Assembly: GCF_036311985.1 (NCBI RefSeq)
Contig: NZ_JAZDCJ010000029.1
Source: JAZDCJ01 sp036311985
GTDB lineage: Bacteria > Actinomycetota > Actinomycetes > Actinomycetales > Micrococcaceae
DNA length: 64,000 bases
Reading direction: 5' to 3' (one strand)
Shown here: piece after piece, positions 34,093-42,126 of the stretch
Position numbering within the stretch: position 1 is the first letter of the stretch
Layout: each line of letters begins with the position of its first letter
Position numbers and translations under genes: made by a program
The notes under the pieces: generated by a model
What the model was told of the DNA's origin: nothing
Seen by the model: only the letters and a program-made list of their open reading frames with translations
Database searches by the model: none

Positions 34093-35328
34093 TCACACGT
34101 TCAGCCGGTACCCCCGTTTGATGACCGTCGCGACGAGCGCGGCCGCCGGCAGCGCCTGCCGCAAGCGGCTCACGGCCATGTCGAGCGCGTGCTCCCCGGG
34201 CGACTCGGGCAGCAGCCCCATGAGCTCGGAGCGCGGCAGCACGGCCCCCTGGGCGTCGGCGAGCGCGCGGAACATCGCCAGCTGCGAGGCCGTCAGCTCG
34301 GTCTGGGCCCCGCCGAGCTCGACGGTGTTCCCCCGCACGACGCACTCCCCCAGCGTCGTCGCATAGCGTTGCGTCCCGCGGTCGCCGAGGAACTCGACGA
34401 CCTGCCGGATCAGCGCACCCATCCGGTACCGCTCGGGCACGAGGGGTTCGATCCCGGCGTCGTACAGGGGTTGCGCGGTGACGGGCCCGACGGCCGCCGC
34501 GGTCAGCGTGGTCTGGAACGCCTGGACGAGCTCCCAGTACCTCCCGCGTTCCTGGGCCGCGCTCCAGAGCGCGTCGACGGCCGGCGCGGAGGTGAAGGTG
34601 ACGACGTCGAGCCCACCCCCGCAGGCGGCGTCGATGAGCCGCTCGACCTTCTCCTCGCTGTCCTGCGGCACGACCCAGCGGTAGGGCGAGACGGTCAGGA
34701 CGCGGGCGCCGGCCGCGCTCAGCCGGGCGATCCCGTCGAGGTCGGTATGCCCGTGCAGCTGCAGGGCCACGGTGCGCCCGTCGACGCCGCGCTCGATCAC
34801 GGCGTCGACGAGGGTCGCGGTCCGCTCGTCGTCGCTGATGCCGTCGTCGGTGAACCCGGCGGCGCGGACGGCGCCGCGCGCCTTGGGTCCGCGCACGTGG
34901 ATGCTGGCGGATTCGAGGACCTCGGCGAGCGCCTCGCCGTGCCCGTGGGCCTCGGCGGCGTCGATCCAGCGCCGCATCCCGTAGGCGGTGGTGACGAGGA
35001 GGTAGTCGGGCCGGGCCTCGATGATGCGCCGCGTCTCCTCGACGAGCTCGGCGTCCTCCGCGATGGGGGCGATGCGCAGCACGGGGGCGTGGAGGACGCA
35101 CCCGCCGCGGCGCTCGAGCGCCTCGATGAGCTCGGTGGAGCGCCGGTCGGAGGTCACGCCGATCCGGAAGCCGGCGAGCGGGGCGGCGGGCGCCGCCGAA
35201 GCGGGGGAACCCTCGGCGGGGACCGGAGGGAGGACGACGCCGGGGCCCGGGCCGGGTGCGGAGCCCTCCTGGGGCACGGGGCCGGCCGCGGGGCCGGGTC
35301 CGGGCTCCACGCACACGCGGCGCGTCAC
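34093..35328 (-). CDS. nnaR: HemD-like domain fused to a winged-helix DNA-binding domain (NnaR type)
   Basis: A 411-residue regulator: a Pro/Gly-rich leader of about 50 residues, a uroporphyrinogen-III synthase-like domain (GFRIGVTSDRRSTELIEALE, VTFTSAPAVDAL, AVGPVTAQPL), and an OmpR-type winged helix at the C-terminus (TELTASQLAMFRALADAQG, then DMAVSRLRQAL and VIKRGYRLNV). Proteins of this type (M. smegmatis NnaR, M. tuberculosis Rv0260c) lie with nitrite reductase genes, and NnaR co-activates them with GlnR. It may also have kept synthase activity. The GTG overlaps the cobA stop as GTGA (35325-35328), making it third in nirB-cobA-nnaR. Confidence 0.87.
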   Translation of the reverse strand: MTRRVCVEPGPGPAAGPVPQEGSAPGPGPGVVLPPVPAEGSPASAAPAAPLAGFRIGVTSDRRSTELIEALERRGGCVLHAPVLRIAPIAEDAELVEETRRIIEARPDYLLVTTAYGMRRWIDAAEAHGHGEALAEVLESASIHVRGPKARGAVRAAGFTDDGISDDERTATLVDAVIERGVDGRTVALQLHGHTDLDGIARLSAAGARVLTVSPYRWVVPQDSEEKVERLIDAACGGGLDVVTFTSAPAVDALWSAAQERGRYWELVQAFQTTLTAAAVGPVTAQPLYDAGIEPLVPERYRMGALIRQVVEFLGDRGTQRYATTLGECVVRGNTVELGGAQTELTASQLAMFRALADAQGAVLPRSELMGLLPESPGEHALDMAVSRLRQALPAAALVATVIKRGYRLNV

Positions 35329-36368
35329 GGGCCCACCTCCAGGGCCGCGGGAACGGCCGCGGACATCCGGGCGGCCTGCGCGATCCAGTCGGACCCGAGG
35401 GCCACGACGTCGCCGATGACCACAACGGCCGGGGAGGCGCAGCGGGCGCGCGCCGCGGTGGCCGCGAGGGCGTCGAGCCGGGCGGTGGTGGTGCGCTGGG
35501 TGTCGCTGTAGCCGCGCTCGATGACGGCGGCGGGCGTCGAGCCCGCGAGGCCGTGGCGCAGCAGGCCCGCCGTGGTCTGCGGCAGGGTCGCGACGCCCAT
35601 GAGCACGACGATCGTCCCGCCGAGCCCGGCGAGGTGGCGCAGCTCGGCGTCGGAGAAGGGCTCGTGGCCGGAGACCACGGTGAACATCTTGGACACGCCG
35701 CGATGGGTCACGGGGATTCCGGAGGAGGCGGGCACGGAGACGGAGGACGTGATGCCGGGGATGACGGTGACGGGGATGCCGGCGGCGGCGCACGCGGCCG
35801 CCTCCTCGCCGCCGCGGCCGAACACGAACGGATCGCCGCCCTTGAGCCGCACGACGGCCTTGCCGGCCAGCGCGGCCTCGACCATGCGCTCCTGGATCCG
35901 CTCCTGCGGGACCTTGTGGTGCCCGGGCGTCTTGCCGACGTCGACGAGTTCGGCGCCGGGGGCGAGCTCCGAAACCGTCCCGCGGGGCCCGAGCCGGTCG
36001 TAGAAGACGATGTCCGCCCCGGCGAGCGCGCGCACGCCGTCGACGGTCAGCAGCCCGGGCGTCCCGGGGCCTCCGCCGACGAGCGTCACGGTCCCGGCCG
36101 CGCCGGCGCCCTCCTCGCGGAGCAGGGGGATCCGGCGCTCGCGGGAGAGGGCCGGCAGGAAGCCCCAGCGGGCGTCGCCGTCCTCGACGGCGACGATCAG
36201 GCTCGCGCGCCCCAGGACGGGGCCGAGCGCGGCGAGGTCGGAGGGTGCGACGGCGGACATCACCTCGGCGCCGAGGGTGCGGTAGCGGGCCCGGGCCCGG
36301 CGGGAGGCCTCGAGCGCGCCGCAGACGACGACGGTGTGGCCCTTCAGGTCCAGCGTCCCGGGGATCAC
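35325..36368 (-). CDS. cobA: Uroporphyrinogen-III C-methyltransferase with a degenerate N-terminal domain
   Basis: Transfers two methyl groups from S-adenosylmethionine to uroporphyrinogen III, giving precorrin-2 for siroheme. The methyltransferase part (from about residue 95) has VTLVGGGPGTPGLLTVDGV, VRLKGGDPFVFGRGGEE and PVTHRGVSK. The first 90 residues look like the dehydrogenase domain of CysG, but the usual GGG dinucleotide loop reads VVVCGALEASRRARARY, so NAD-dependent oxidation is doubtful. GTG start overlaps the nirB stop (GTGA at 36365-36368). The chelatase partner SirB is encoded at 39829. Confidence 0.92.
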   Translation of the reverse strand: MIPGTLDLKGHTVVVCGALEASRRARARYRTLGAEVMSAVAPSDLAALGPVLGRASLIVAVEDGDARWGFLPALSRERRIPLLREEGAGAAGTVTLVGGGPGTPGLLTVDGVRALAGADIVFYDRLGPRGTVSELAPGAELVDVGKTPGHHKVPQERIQERMVEAALAGKAVVRLKGGDPFVFGRGGEEAAACAAAGIPVTVIPGITSSVSVPASSGIPVTHRGVSKMFTVVSGHEPFSDAELRHLAGLGGTIVVLMGVATLPQTTAGLLRHGLAGSTPAAVIERGYSDTQRTTTARLDALAATAARARCASPAVVVIGDVVALGSDWIAQAARMSAAVPAALEVGP

Positions 36369-39028
36369 CGGGCACCTCCCGCGGGGGCGCCGACGGGGAT
36401 CGTGCCGCCGAGCGGGACGGGACCGGCGGGGCGGCGCTGGCCGCGCTCCTCGACGTAGGAGAGCGAGTCGTCCTTCTGGTTCGGCGCGTTGACGAAGGAG
36501 CGGAAGCGGCGCAGCCGCTCGGGGTCCGCGAGGGTCGCCGCCCATTCGTCCTCGTAGGTATCCACGTGGCGGGCCATCGCGGCCTCGAGCTCCTCGCCGA
36601 GGCCGAGGGAGTCCTCGACGACGACGGAGCGGACGTGGTCGATCCCGCCGTCGAGGGCCTCCATCCAGTGCGCGGTGCGCTGCAGGCGGTCCGCGGTGCG
36701 GATGTAGTACATGAGGTAGCGGTCCACGTACTTCACGAGCGTGGCGTCGTCGAGGTCCTGGGCGAGCAGCTGGGCGTGGGCCGGGTTCGCGCCGCCGTTG
36801 CCGCCGACGTAGAGGTTCCAGCCATCGGCCGTCGCGATGACGCCGACGTCCTTGCCGCGGGCCTCGGCGCATTCGCGGGCGCAGCCGGAGACGCCCATCT
36901 TGAACTTGTGCGGCCCGCGCAGCCCGCGGTAGCGCAGCTCCATGGCGATCGCCATGGCCACGGAGTCCTGCACGCCGTAGCGGCACCAGGTCGAGCCGAC
37001 GCAGCTCTTCACGTTGCGCAGCGACTTGCCGTAGGCCTGCCCGGATTCGAAGCCGGCCTCGACGAGCTCCTTCCAGATGTCCGGGAGCTCCTCGAGCCGG
37101 GCGCCGAACATGTCGATCCGCAGGGCGCCGGTGATCTTGGTGTAGAGCCCGTACTTCTGCGCGACGGCGGCGATGACGCCGAGCTTCTCCGGGGTGATCT
37201 CGCCGCCGGGGATGCGCGGGACCACGGAGTAGGTGCCGTCCTTCTGCATGTTGGCCAGGGCGCGGTCGTTGGTGTCCTGCAGGCCGCCGAGCCCGCCGTC
37301 GAGCACGTAGGCGGAGTGCTGGGAGGCGAGGATGGAGGCGATCGCGGGCTTGCAGATGTCGCAGCCCAGACCCGTGCCGAAGCGCTCCATGACGGCCTCG
37401 TAGGAGTGCAGGCCGGCGAGCCGGACGGCTTCGAAGAGCTCGGCGCGGGAGAACGCGATGTGCTCGCACATGGCGCGGGAGACCTCGACGCCGGACTTGA
37501 CGAGCTCGCGTTCGAGGAGCTTCTTGAGCATCGGCACGCAGGAGCCGCACTGGGTGCCGGCGCGCGTGCAGGACTTCAGCGCGGGAAGCTCCTGGACGGG
37601 TTCGCTGCCCTCGCACGTCCCGCAACCGCCGACCGCGTCGCGGATGGCGCCCGCGGTGACGTTGTTGCAGGAGCACAGCACGGCGTCGTCCGGAAGCTCG
37701 GACTCGGGGGCCTCTCCCCCGCCAGCGGCGGAGAGGTAGGCGCCGGGCTCGCCGGGCAGCTCGCGGCCCAGGAGCGGGCGCAGCGAGGTGTAGGGGGCGG
37801 CGTCGCCGACGAAGATGCCGCCGAGCAGCGTCCTCGCGTCGTCGCTGACCACGAGCTTCTGGTAGACGCCGCGGGCCGGGTCGGCGTAGACGACCTCGAG
37901 CGCGCCCTCGGAGCGGGCGAACGCGTCGCCGAAGCTCGCCACGTCGACGCCGGAGAGCTTGAGCTTCGTGGCGGTGTCGAAGCCGCCGAACTCGGCGTCG
38001 CCGCCGTTGAGCCGGTCCGCGACGATCTCCGCCATGGTGTTCGCGGGGGCGACGAGCCCGATGCACATCCCGTCGAAGTTGGCGACCTCGCCGACGGCCC
38101 AGACGTGCTCGACGTCGGTGCGGCACGCGGCGTCGATGACGATCCCGCCGCGGGCGCCCATCCGGAAGACGGGAGCGTCCTCGGTGCCGAGGCGGGCGTT
38201 GACCGTCCGAGCGATCTCGTCGCGCGGGCGGACCCCGATGGAGACGACGACGAGGTCCGCGTCGATGACCCGCCCGTCGGCCATCTCGACCCCCGTGACG
38301 CGGGCTCCGCCGTCGTCCTCCGCGGTCAGGACGGCGGCGGGGAACACGCCCCCGTGGACGGTGAGGCCCTTGCCCGCGATGAGCCGGCCCATCGCCTGGC
38401 CCGCGCCCTCGTCGAGCTGGGTGCCCATGAGCCACTTGCCGCCGTCGATCACGATCGGCTCGGCGCCGAGGGACTGCAGGCCCGCCGCGGCTTCGAGGCC
38501 CAGCAGGCCGCCGCCGATCGTCACGGCGTTGATCGTGCGGCCGTAGCGCTCCGTGAGGACCGCGACCTGTTCGTTGATCGTCCACACGTCCTCGAGGGTG
38601 CGGTAGACGTGCGTGTGCTCGTTGCCGGGGATCGGCAGGGTCGCGGCGTTGGAGCCGGTGGCCAGGACCAGCTCGTCGTAGCCGAAGCGGCGGCCGTCCT
38701 CCGTCAGCACCTCGCGGGCGTCGAGGTCCAGGTCGACGGCGCGGGCCCCCGTGACGAGCTCGATGCCGGGCGTCTCCCAGAGGCCCCGCTCGCCGAGGGT
38801 GAGATCGACGTCCGTCTCGGTGAGCGCCTTGGAGAGGGCGACGCGGTCGTAGGGGACGTGGGCCTCCTCCGTCAGGACGGTGACGGTGCTGCCGTCGAGG
38901 CCGCGGGAGGCCATGGCCTCCGTGAAGCGGTGGGCCGCGGGGCCGCCGCCGATCACGACGACGCGGCGGGGCGACGGGGCGCCCGCGGCACCGCTGGCGG
39001 CTTCGGGGATGCTGTGGTGGCTGCTCAT
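36365..39028 (-). CDS. nirB: Assimilatory nitrite reductase, large subunit
   Basis: Reduces nitrite to ammonium with NAD(P)H, together with NirD. The 887-residue protein starts with an FAD/NAD(P) oxidoreductase domain (VVVIGGGPAAHRFTEAM and ITIGG-like second Rossmann near residue 170), then a BFD-like [2Fe-2S] domain with CSCNNVTAG, CGTC and CTRAGTQCGSC (about 450-495). The reductase half carries the [4Fe-4S]/siroheme cysteines in CVGSTWCRYG (about 676) and SGCARECAEA (about 714). All are intact. AGGAC precedes the ATG at 39028. Unusually, nirD is not downstream but on the other side of the divergent promoter region. Confidence 0.96.
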   Translation of the reverse strand: MSSHHSIPEAASGAAGAPSPRRVVVIGGGPAAHRFTEAMASRGLDGSTVTVLTEEAHVPYDRVALSKALTETDVDLTLGERGLWETPGIELVTGARAVDLDLDAREVLTEDGRRFGYDELVLATGSNAATLPIPGNEHTHVYRTLEDVWTINEQVAVLTERYGRTINAVTIGGGLLGLEAAAGLQSLGAEPIVIDGGKWLMGTQLDEGAGQAMGRLIAGKGLTVHGGVFPAAVLTAEDDGGARVTGVEMADGRVIDADLVVVSIGVRPRDEIARTVNARLGTEDAPVFRMGARGGIVIDAACRTDVEHVWAVGEVANFDGMCIGLVAPANTMAEIVADRLNGGDAEFGGFDTATKLKLSGVDVASFGDAFARSEGALEVVYADPARGVYQKLVVSDDARTLLGGIFVGDAAPYTSLRPLLGRELPGEPGAYLSAAGGGEAPESELPDDAVLCSCNNVTAGAIRDAVGGCGTCEGSEPVQELPALKSCTRAGTQCGSCVPMLKKLLERELVKSGVEVSRAMCEHIAFSRAELFEAVRLAGLHSYEAVMERFGTGLGCDICKPAIASILASQHSAYVLDGGLGGLQDTNDRALANMQKDGTYSVVPRIPGGEITPEKLGVIAAVAQKYGLYTKITGALRIDMFGARLEELPDIWKELVEAGFESGQAYGKSLRNVKSCVGSTWCRYGVQDSVAMAIAMELRYRGLRGPHKFKMGVSGCARECAEARGKDVGVIATADGWNLYVGGNGGANPAHAQLLAQDLDDATLVKYVDRYLMYYIRTADRLQRTAHWMEALDGGIDHVRSVVVEDSLGLGEELEAAMARHVDTYEDEWAATLADPERLRRFRSFVNAPNQKDDSLSYVEERGQRRPAGPVPLGGTIPVGAPAGGAR

Positions 39029-39161
39029 GGTGGGTCCTCGCTTGGTTCGCGCCGTGGTGGGCAACGCGGTGGTGCGGCCGGAGGGACGCCGTGGCGTGCA
39101 CCCCTCCGTGGTGCTGTGGATCCAGCCTAGGAAGCGGGTTTTGCCCCGTGGTGTCCGAAGT

Positions 39162-39177
39162 GTTTCGGCGGCGCAAC
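39162..39177 (-). promoter_or_regulatory. GlnR-like half pair facing nirB
   Basis: On the minus strand GTTGC, six bases, GAAAC, compared with the consensus GTnAC, six bases, GAAAC: one mismatch. It lies about 135 bp upstream of the nirB start. Confidence 0.45.
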
Positions 39178-39205
39178 GTTGTCTTCCTGCACCCCCGGAA
39201 TCCCG

Positions 39206-39232
39206 GTGAGCCGGGCGAAACCTGCCGGAAAC
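39206..39232 (+). promoter_or_regulatory. GlnR-like box facing nirD
   Basis: GTGAG, six bases, GAAAC, six bases, GAAAC: three pentamers at an exact 11-bp period. The first two fit GTnAC/GAAAC with one mismatch. About 190 bp upstream of nirD and 180 bp from nirB. Confidence 0.55.
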
Positions 39233-39421
39233 ATGGGCGCCGGGCGCCGCCAACCGGCGCCTCACGCGGTGCCCGGGACCGGCGTGAGAGCGGATTTACG
39301 GCAGGGAAACGGGCGCGGAACCGGACCCGTAACACGGCGCTGACAGGCTGGCCGCCAAGACACCGACACACGGGACCGACACACCGGACCCCCGACGCAC
39401 CGAACCCCTGAGGAGCACACC

Positions 39422-39832
39422 ATGACCATCCTGATCGACGAGGCCCGCACCCTCTCGTCCGCCACGTGGCGTCCCGCCTGCCGCTTCGACGACCTCGAGC
39501 CCGGTTGGGGCGAGGCCGCCTGGATCGACGGCACGCAGGTCGCCCTCTACCGCTTCGCCGACGGCATCGTCCACGCCGCGGGCCAGCGCTGCCCCGCCAC
39601 GGGGGCGCAGGTCATGGCCCGCGGCATCATGGGCAGCCGGATGATCGACGGCACCCTCGTCAAGACGATCGCGAGCCCCCTGCACAAGCAGGTGTACCGG
39701 CTCGACGACGGCACGTGCCTCGGCGAGCCGGGCCTCGCGCTCCCGGTCTATCCCGTGCATGTCGATGACGAGGGCCGGGTCTTCGTGGACCTGGACGGCA
39801 CGGAGCGCGCCGGGACGGAGGCCTCGGCATGA
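39422..39832 (+). CDS. nirD: Nitrite reductase, small subunit
   Basis: Rieske-fold partner of NirB. The 136-residue protein has the NirD pattern: CRFDDLEPGWGEAAWIDGTQ, VALYRFADGIVHAAGQRCP, and IASPLHKQVYRLDDGTCLG. As is normal for NirD, the Cys-His ligand pairs of true Rieske proteins are missing, so it should hold no cluster. It is read away from nirB and coupled by ATGA to the chelatase gene (39829-39832). GAGGAG lies before the ATG. Confidence 0.92.
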   Translation: MTILIDEARTLSSATWRPACRFDDLEPGWGEAAWIDGTQVALYRFADGIVHAAGQRCPATGAQVMARGIMGSRMIDGTLVKTIASPLHKQVYRLDDGTCLGEPGLALPVYPVHVDDEGRVFVDLDGTERAGTEASA

Positions 39833-40611
39833 GCACGGGCCTGCTGATTCCGACCCCGCCCGCGTCCGCCCCGGCGTCGAACGCCGCGTGGTCGGGGTGG
39901 GAGCCTCCCGTCGTCGCCGGCACCCTCGTCGCCGCGGCCCACGGGACCTCGAGCCCCGCGGGCCGGGCGGCGGTCGGCGCCCTGGTCGAGGCCGTCGCCG
40001 CGGCCCGGCCCGAGCTGTCCGTCCTCCCGGCGTTCGTCGACGTGCAGGAACCGGACGTGTCCACGGTGCTGCGCCTCGCCGGGCGCAACCCGCGGATCGT
40101 GCCGCTCCTGCTCTCCGCCGGCGTGCACACCCGGCGGGACCTCGCCGGGGACGCGGGCCGGTTCCCGGGCGCGACCGTGGCGCGGGCCCTCGGCCCGGAC
40201 CCGCGCATCGCCGAGGTCCTCGGACAGCGCCTCGAGGAGGCGGGCCTGCGCCGCGGAGACCACGTCGTGCTCGCGTGCGCCGGATCCAGCGATCCGCAGG
40301 GCGTCGCCGATTGCCGGGTCATGGCCCGGATGCTCTCCGAGCACCTCTCGCGCCGCGTGGAGCCGGCGTTCGTCTCCGCCGCCGAGCCCTCGATCGCCTC
40401 GGCCGTGGAACGCGCCGCCGAGCGTTCGCGCCGCTCCTGGTTCCGCGGCGGGCGGCTCGTGCTCTCCAGCTACCTCCTGGCGCCCGGCCACTTCGCGGCC
40501 CGCGTGGCCGGCGCGGGGGCAAACGTCGTCACGGCCCCGCTGCTGGCGGCGGGGCGGCCCGTTCCGGAGCGGCTCGTGGAGCTCGTGCTCGAGCGCTACA
40601 CCCAGCCGTAG
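39829..40611 (+). CDS. sirB: Sirohydrochlorin chelatase (CbiX/SirB family)
   Basis: Inserts iron into sirohydrochlorin to make siroheme, the NirB cofactor. The 260-residue protein has the family entry motif TLVAAAHGTSSPAGRAAV with the metal-binding His, VLPAFVDVQEPDV, and VPLLLSAGVHTRRDL with the second His, and repeats the half-fold at HVVLACAGSSDPQGVAD. Length matches two-domain SirB. ATGA coupling to nirD and the neighbouring cobA point to siroheme rather than cobalamin as its product. Confidence 0.88.
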   Translation: MSTGLLIPTPPASAPASNAAWSGWEPPVVAGTLVAAAHGTSSPAGRAAVGALVEAVAAARPELSVLPAFVDVQEPDVSTVLRLAGRNPRIVPLLLSAGVHTRRDLAGDAGRFPGATVARALGPDPRIAEVLGQRLEEAGLRRGDHVVLACAGSSDPQGVADCRVMARMLSEHLSRRVEPAFVSAAEPSIASAVERAAERSRRSWFRGGRLVLSSYLLAPGHFAARVAGAGANVVTAPLLAAGRPVPERLVELVLERYTQP

Positions 40612-40859
40612 GGGTTAATACGGGGTAACCCGGGGGCGAACTTTTCCACCCGATCCGGGGACCCGGTAGGTTCTGGGCGTGAAGTCGCGTATCGTTGCGT
40701 GTGTAGTCGTAGTTTTCTCGCAGTAAATTCAGTGCCAAGTCCCCGTCAGCGGGGCGTGTCTCTTTGTGACTCGCGGTAAATCTCGTAGCTGCATGCGGCC
40801 ACCACGTCCGGTGGCTGCTCCCCTACGTCCCCTGCGGACAGTCTCGAAAGGACACCAAC
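40612..40859 (+). promoter_or_regulatory. Promoter and long 5' leader of cspA
   Basis: A 248-bp spacer before a cold-shock gene, with lower GC around 40685-40735. Two small hairpins can be drawn in the likely leader: CCCCG, TCAG, CGGGG at 40741-40754, and GCCACC, six bases, GGTGGC at 40798-40815. Long structured leaders that refold in the cold are known for cspA in other bacteria; that this one does so is inference. AAAGGA at 40847-40852 is the ribosome binding site. Confidence 0.5.
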
Positions 40860-41063
40860 ATGGCAACCGGCACCGTTAAGTGGTTCAACGCCGAAAAGGG
40901 CTTTGGCTTCATCGCCCCCGATGACAACTCCGACGACGTCTTCGCGCACTACTCCGCGATCCAGTCCAACGGCTTCCGCTCCCTCGAAGAGGGCCAGCGC
41001 GTTGAGTTCGAGGTGACCCAGGGCCAGAAGGGCCTGCAGGCCACCGACATCCGCGCCCTCTAG
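40860..41063 (+). CDS. cspA: Cold-shock protein
   Basis: Single-stranded nucleic-acid chaperone of 67 residues, exactly the usual length. RNP1 reads KGFGFI and RNP2 reads VFAHYSAI, both intact, after MATGTVKWFNAE. AAAGGA lies seven bases before the ATG. It has its own leader and is followed by a strong terminator, so it is a single-gene unit. The codon choice is cleaner than in its neighbours, as expected of a highly expressed gene. Confidence 0.97.
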   Translation: MATGTVKWFNAEKGFGFIAPDDNSDDVFAHYSAIQSNGFRSLEEGQRVEFEVTQGQKGLQATDIRAL

Positions 41064-41080
41064 GCAGCAGTCGCACACAG

Positions 41081-41110
41081 AAGGCCCCGGACCGATTGGT
41101 CCGGGGCCTT
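41081..41110 (+). terminator. Rho-independent-type terminator of cspA
   Basis: AAGGCCCCGGACC (41081-41093) pairs perfectly with GGTCCGGGGCCTT (41098-41110) around GATT. There is no long T tract after it, which is common in high-GC actinomycetes. It may also serve the convergent small gene at 41159. Confidence 0.88.
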
Positions 41111-41158
41111 CGTGCGTCCGGGGCAGAGTTCCGGGCGCGGGGGCCGGGACTCCCGCTG

Positions 41159-41452
41159 CTACGGCAGGAGCCCCGAGTGGCCGCGGGCGGCCGCCGTGCG
41201 GCGGGCCTCCTCGTGGCGGGCCAGGACCGCTGCGCGGGCGGCGCGGCCCGGCGTGCGGAGGGCGGCGTGCCGCGCCGCACGGCGGGCGGTGAGGACGTCG
41301 CCCCAGTCCTGCAGCGCCGCTCCGGCGCCGATGAGCGCGTGGGCGAGCACCGACGTCGTGCCGTCCCGGGGGACCGAGCGGAGCGGACGGGCGGGGGTCT
41401 CGAGTGCGGTGGACGGAGTGAGGGGCCGGGGGGCAAGCGTGCTGGTGGTCAT
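41159..41452 (-). CDS. Hypothetical 97-residue protein coupled to an ArsR gene
   Basis: I do not recognise this protein. It has a Thr/Pro-rich N-terminal third (TLAPRPLTPSTALETPARPL) and an Ala/Arg-rich helical C-terminal part (VLTARRAARHAALR, ARAAVLARHEEARRTAAARG). No signal peptide or membrane segment is clear; the stretch VLAHALIGAGAAL is too short. Its ATG overlaps the stop of the ArsR-like gene (ATGA at 41449-41452), so it is very likely translated as the second gene of that operon. GC-rich codon use resembles its neighbours. Confidence 0.6.
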   Translation of the reverse strand: MTTSTLAPRPLTPSTALETPARPLRSVPRDGTTSVLAHALIGAGAALQDWGDVLTARRAARHAALRTPGRAARAAVLARHEEARRTAAARGHSGLLP

Positions 41453-42111
41453 GGCCGGGATCCTTCGGCGGGAGGTTCTTGCGGTGGCGCGGGAAGCCGG
41501 TCGCGGGCGTCCGGATGGGACGGGTCGACGAGCGGGAACGCGTTGAAGTGCAGCTGCACGGGGCGGGCCTCGGGGCCGCCCGTGCCGCGGTATTCCTCGA
41601 CGAGGTCGGCGAGGAAACGGACGACGCGCTGGGAGAGCTCTTCGAGCCGGGCCGCGTCGAGGCGCAGGTTGGAGGAGTTCAGCACCGAGCTCTGCATCCA
41701 TTCCTGGGGCAGGCGCTCGTCGCCGAAGCGGATGAAGTCGTCGAGGGCCTGGGCCCTGTTCTGCTCGAACTGCCGGGCGACGATCCGGGCCGCCGCGAGG
41801 GCCGCGCGGTCGTCTCCGTCGTCCGGAGGCGAGATGTTGATGGCGCCGGGAGGCCTCTCCCACCACCGTTCGCGGGCCGAGCCCTTGCCCTCGACCTCGC
41901 GGACCAGATCGTGCTTGGCCAGCTGGCGGAGGTGGTAGCTCGTCGAACCGCTCGACTCGCCGATCCGCGCGGCCAGCCCGCTCGCCGTCTGCGCTCCGTA
42001 GCGGGAGAGCATCTCCAGCAGCTGGAGGCGGATGGGGTGGCTCAGGACCTTCAGGGCCGCCAGGTCCAGCTGGCGGCTGCCGTACCGTTCGGCGTGGTCG
42101 TCGGGGTTCAT
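41449..42111 (-). CDS. ArsR-type helix-turn-helix regulator with long C-terminal domain
   Basis: A 220-residue winged-helix protein, about twice the length of classic metal-sensing ArsR proteins. The DNA-binding part is LKVLSHPIRLQLLEMLSRYG, ASGLAARIGESSGSTSYHLRQL and HDLVREVEGKGSARERWWE. The C-terminal half has no metal-binding Cys motif but many acidic and Arg residues (ARIVARQFEQNRAQALDDFI), so it probably senses another ligand. It diverges from a flavin oxidoreductase gene across an array of TTTGCAA motifs. Confidence 0.85.
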   Translation of the reverse strand: MNPDDHAERYGSRQLDLAALKVLSHPIRLQLLEMLSRYGAQTASGLAARIGESSGSTSYHLRQLAKHDLVREVEGKGSARERWWERPPGAINISPPDDGDDRAALAAARIVARQFEQNRAQALDDFIRFGDERLPQEWMQSSVLNSSNLRLDAARLEELSQRVVRFLADLVEEYRGTGGPEARPVQLHFNAFPLVDPSHPDARDRLPAPPQEPPAEGSRP

Positions 42112-42126
42112 GCTGGAAGACTACGC

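Larger units (their letters stand above)
39029..39421. promoter_or_regulatory. Divergent nirB-nirD control region with GlnR-like motifs
   Basis: A 393-bp region without a gene. It carries pentamers at the 11-bp spacing of GlnR sites: GTGAG at 39206, GAAAC at 39217 and GAAAC at 39228 on the plus strand, and on the minus strand GTTGC then GAAAC (39177-39162). A further GAAAC at 39306 with GGAAC at 39317 is in the same phase. GlnR activates nitrite assimilation genes in actinomycetes, and the NnaR-like gene of this cluster is a known type of co-activator. I could not place core promoter elements with confidence. Confidence 0.6.

Noticed and set aside
36245..39130. A 961-codon open frame opposite nirB
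   Set aside because: nirB on the other strand has all cofactor motifs; this frame has no domain and biased composition.
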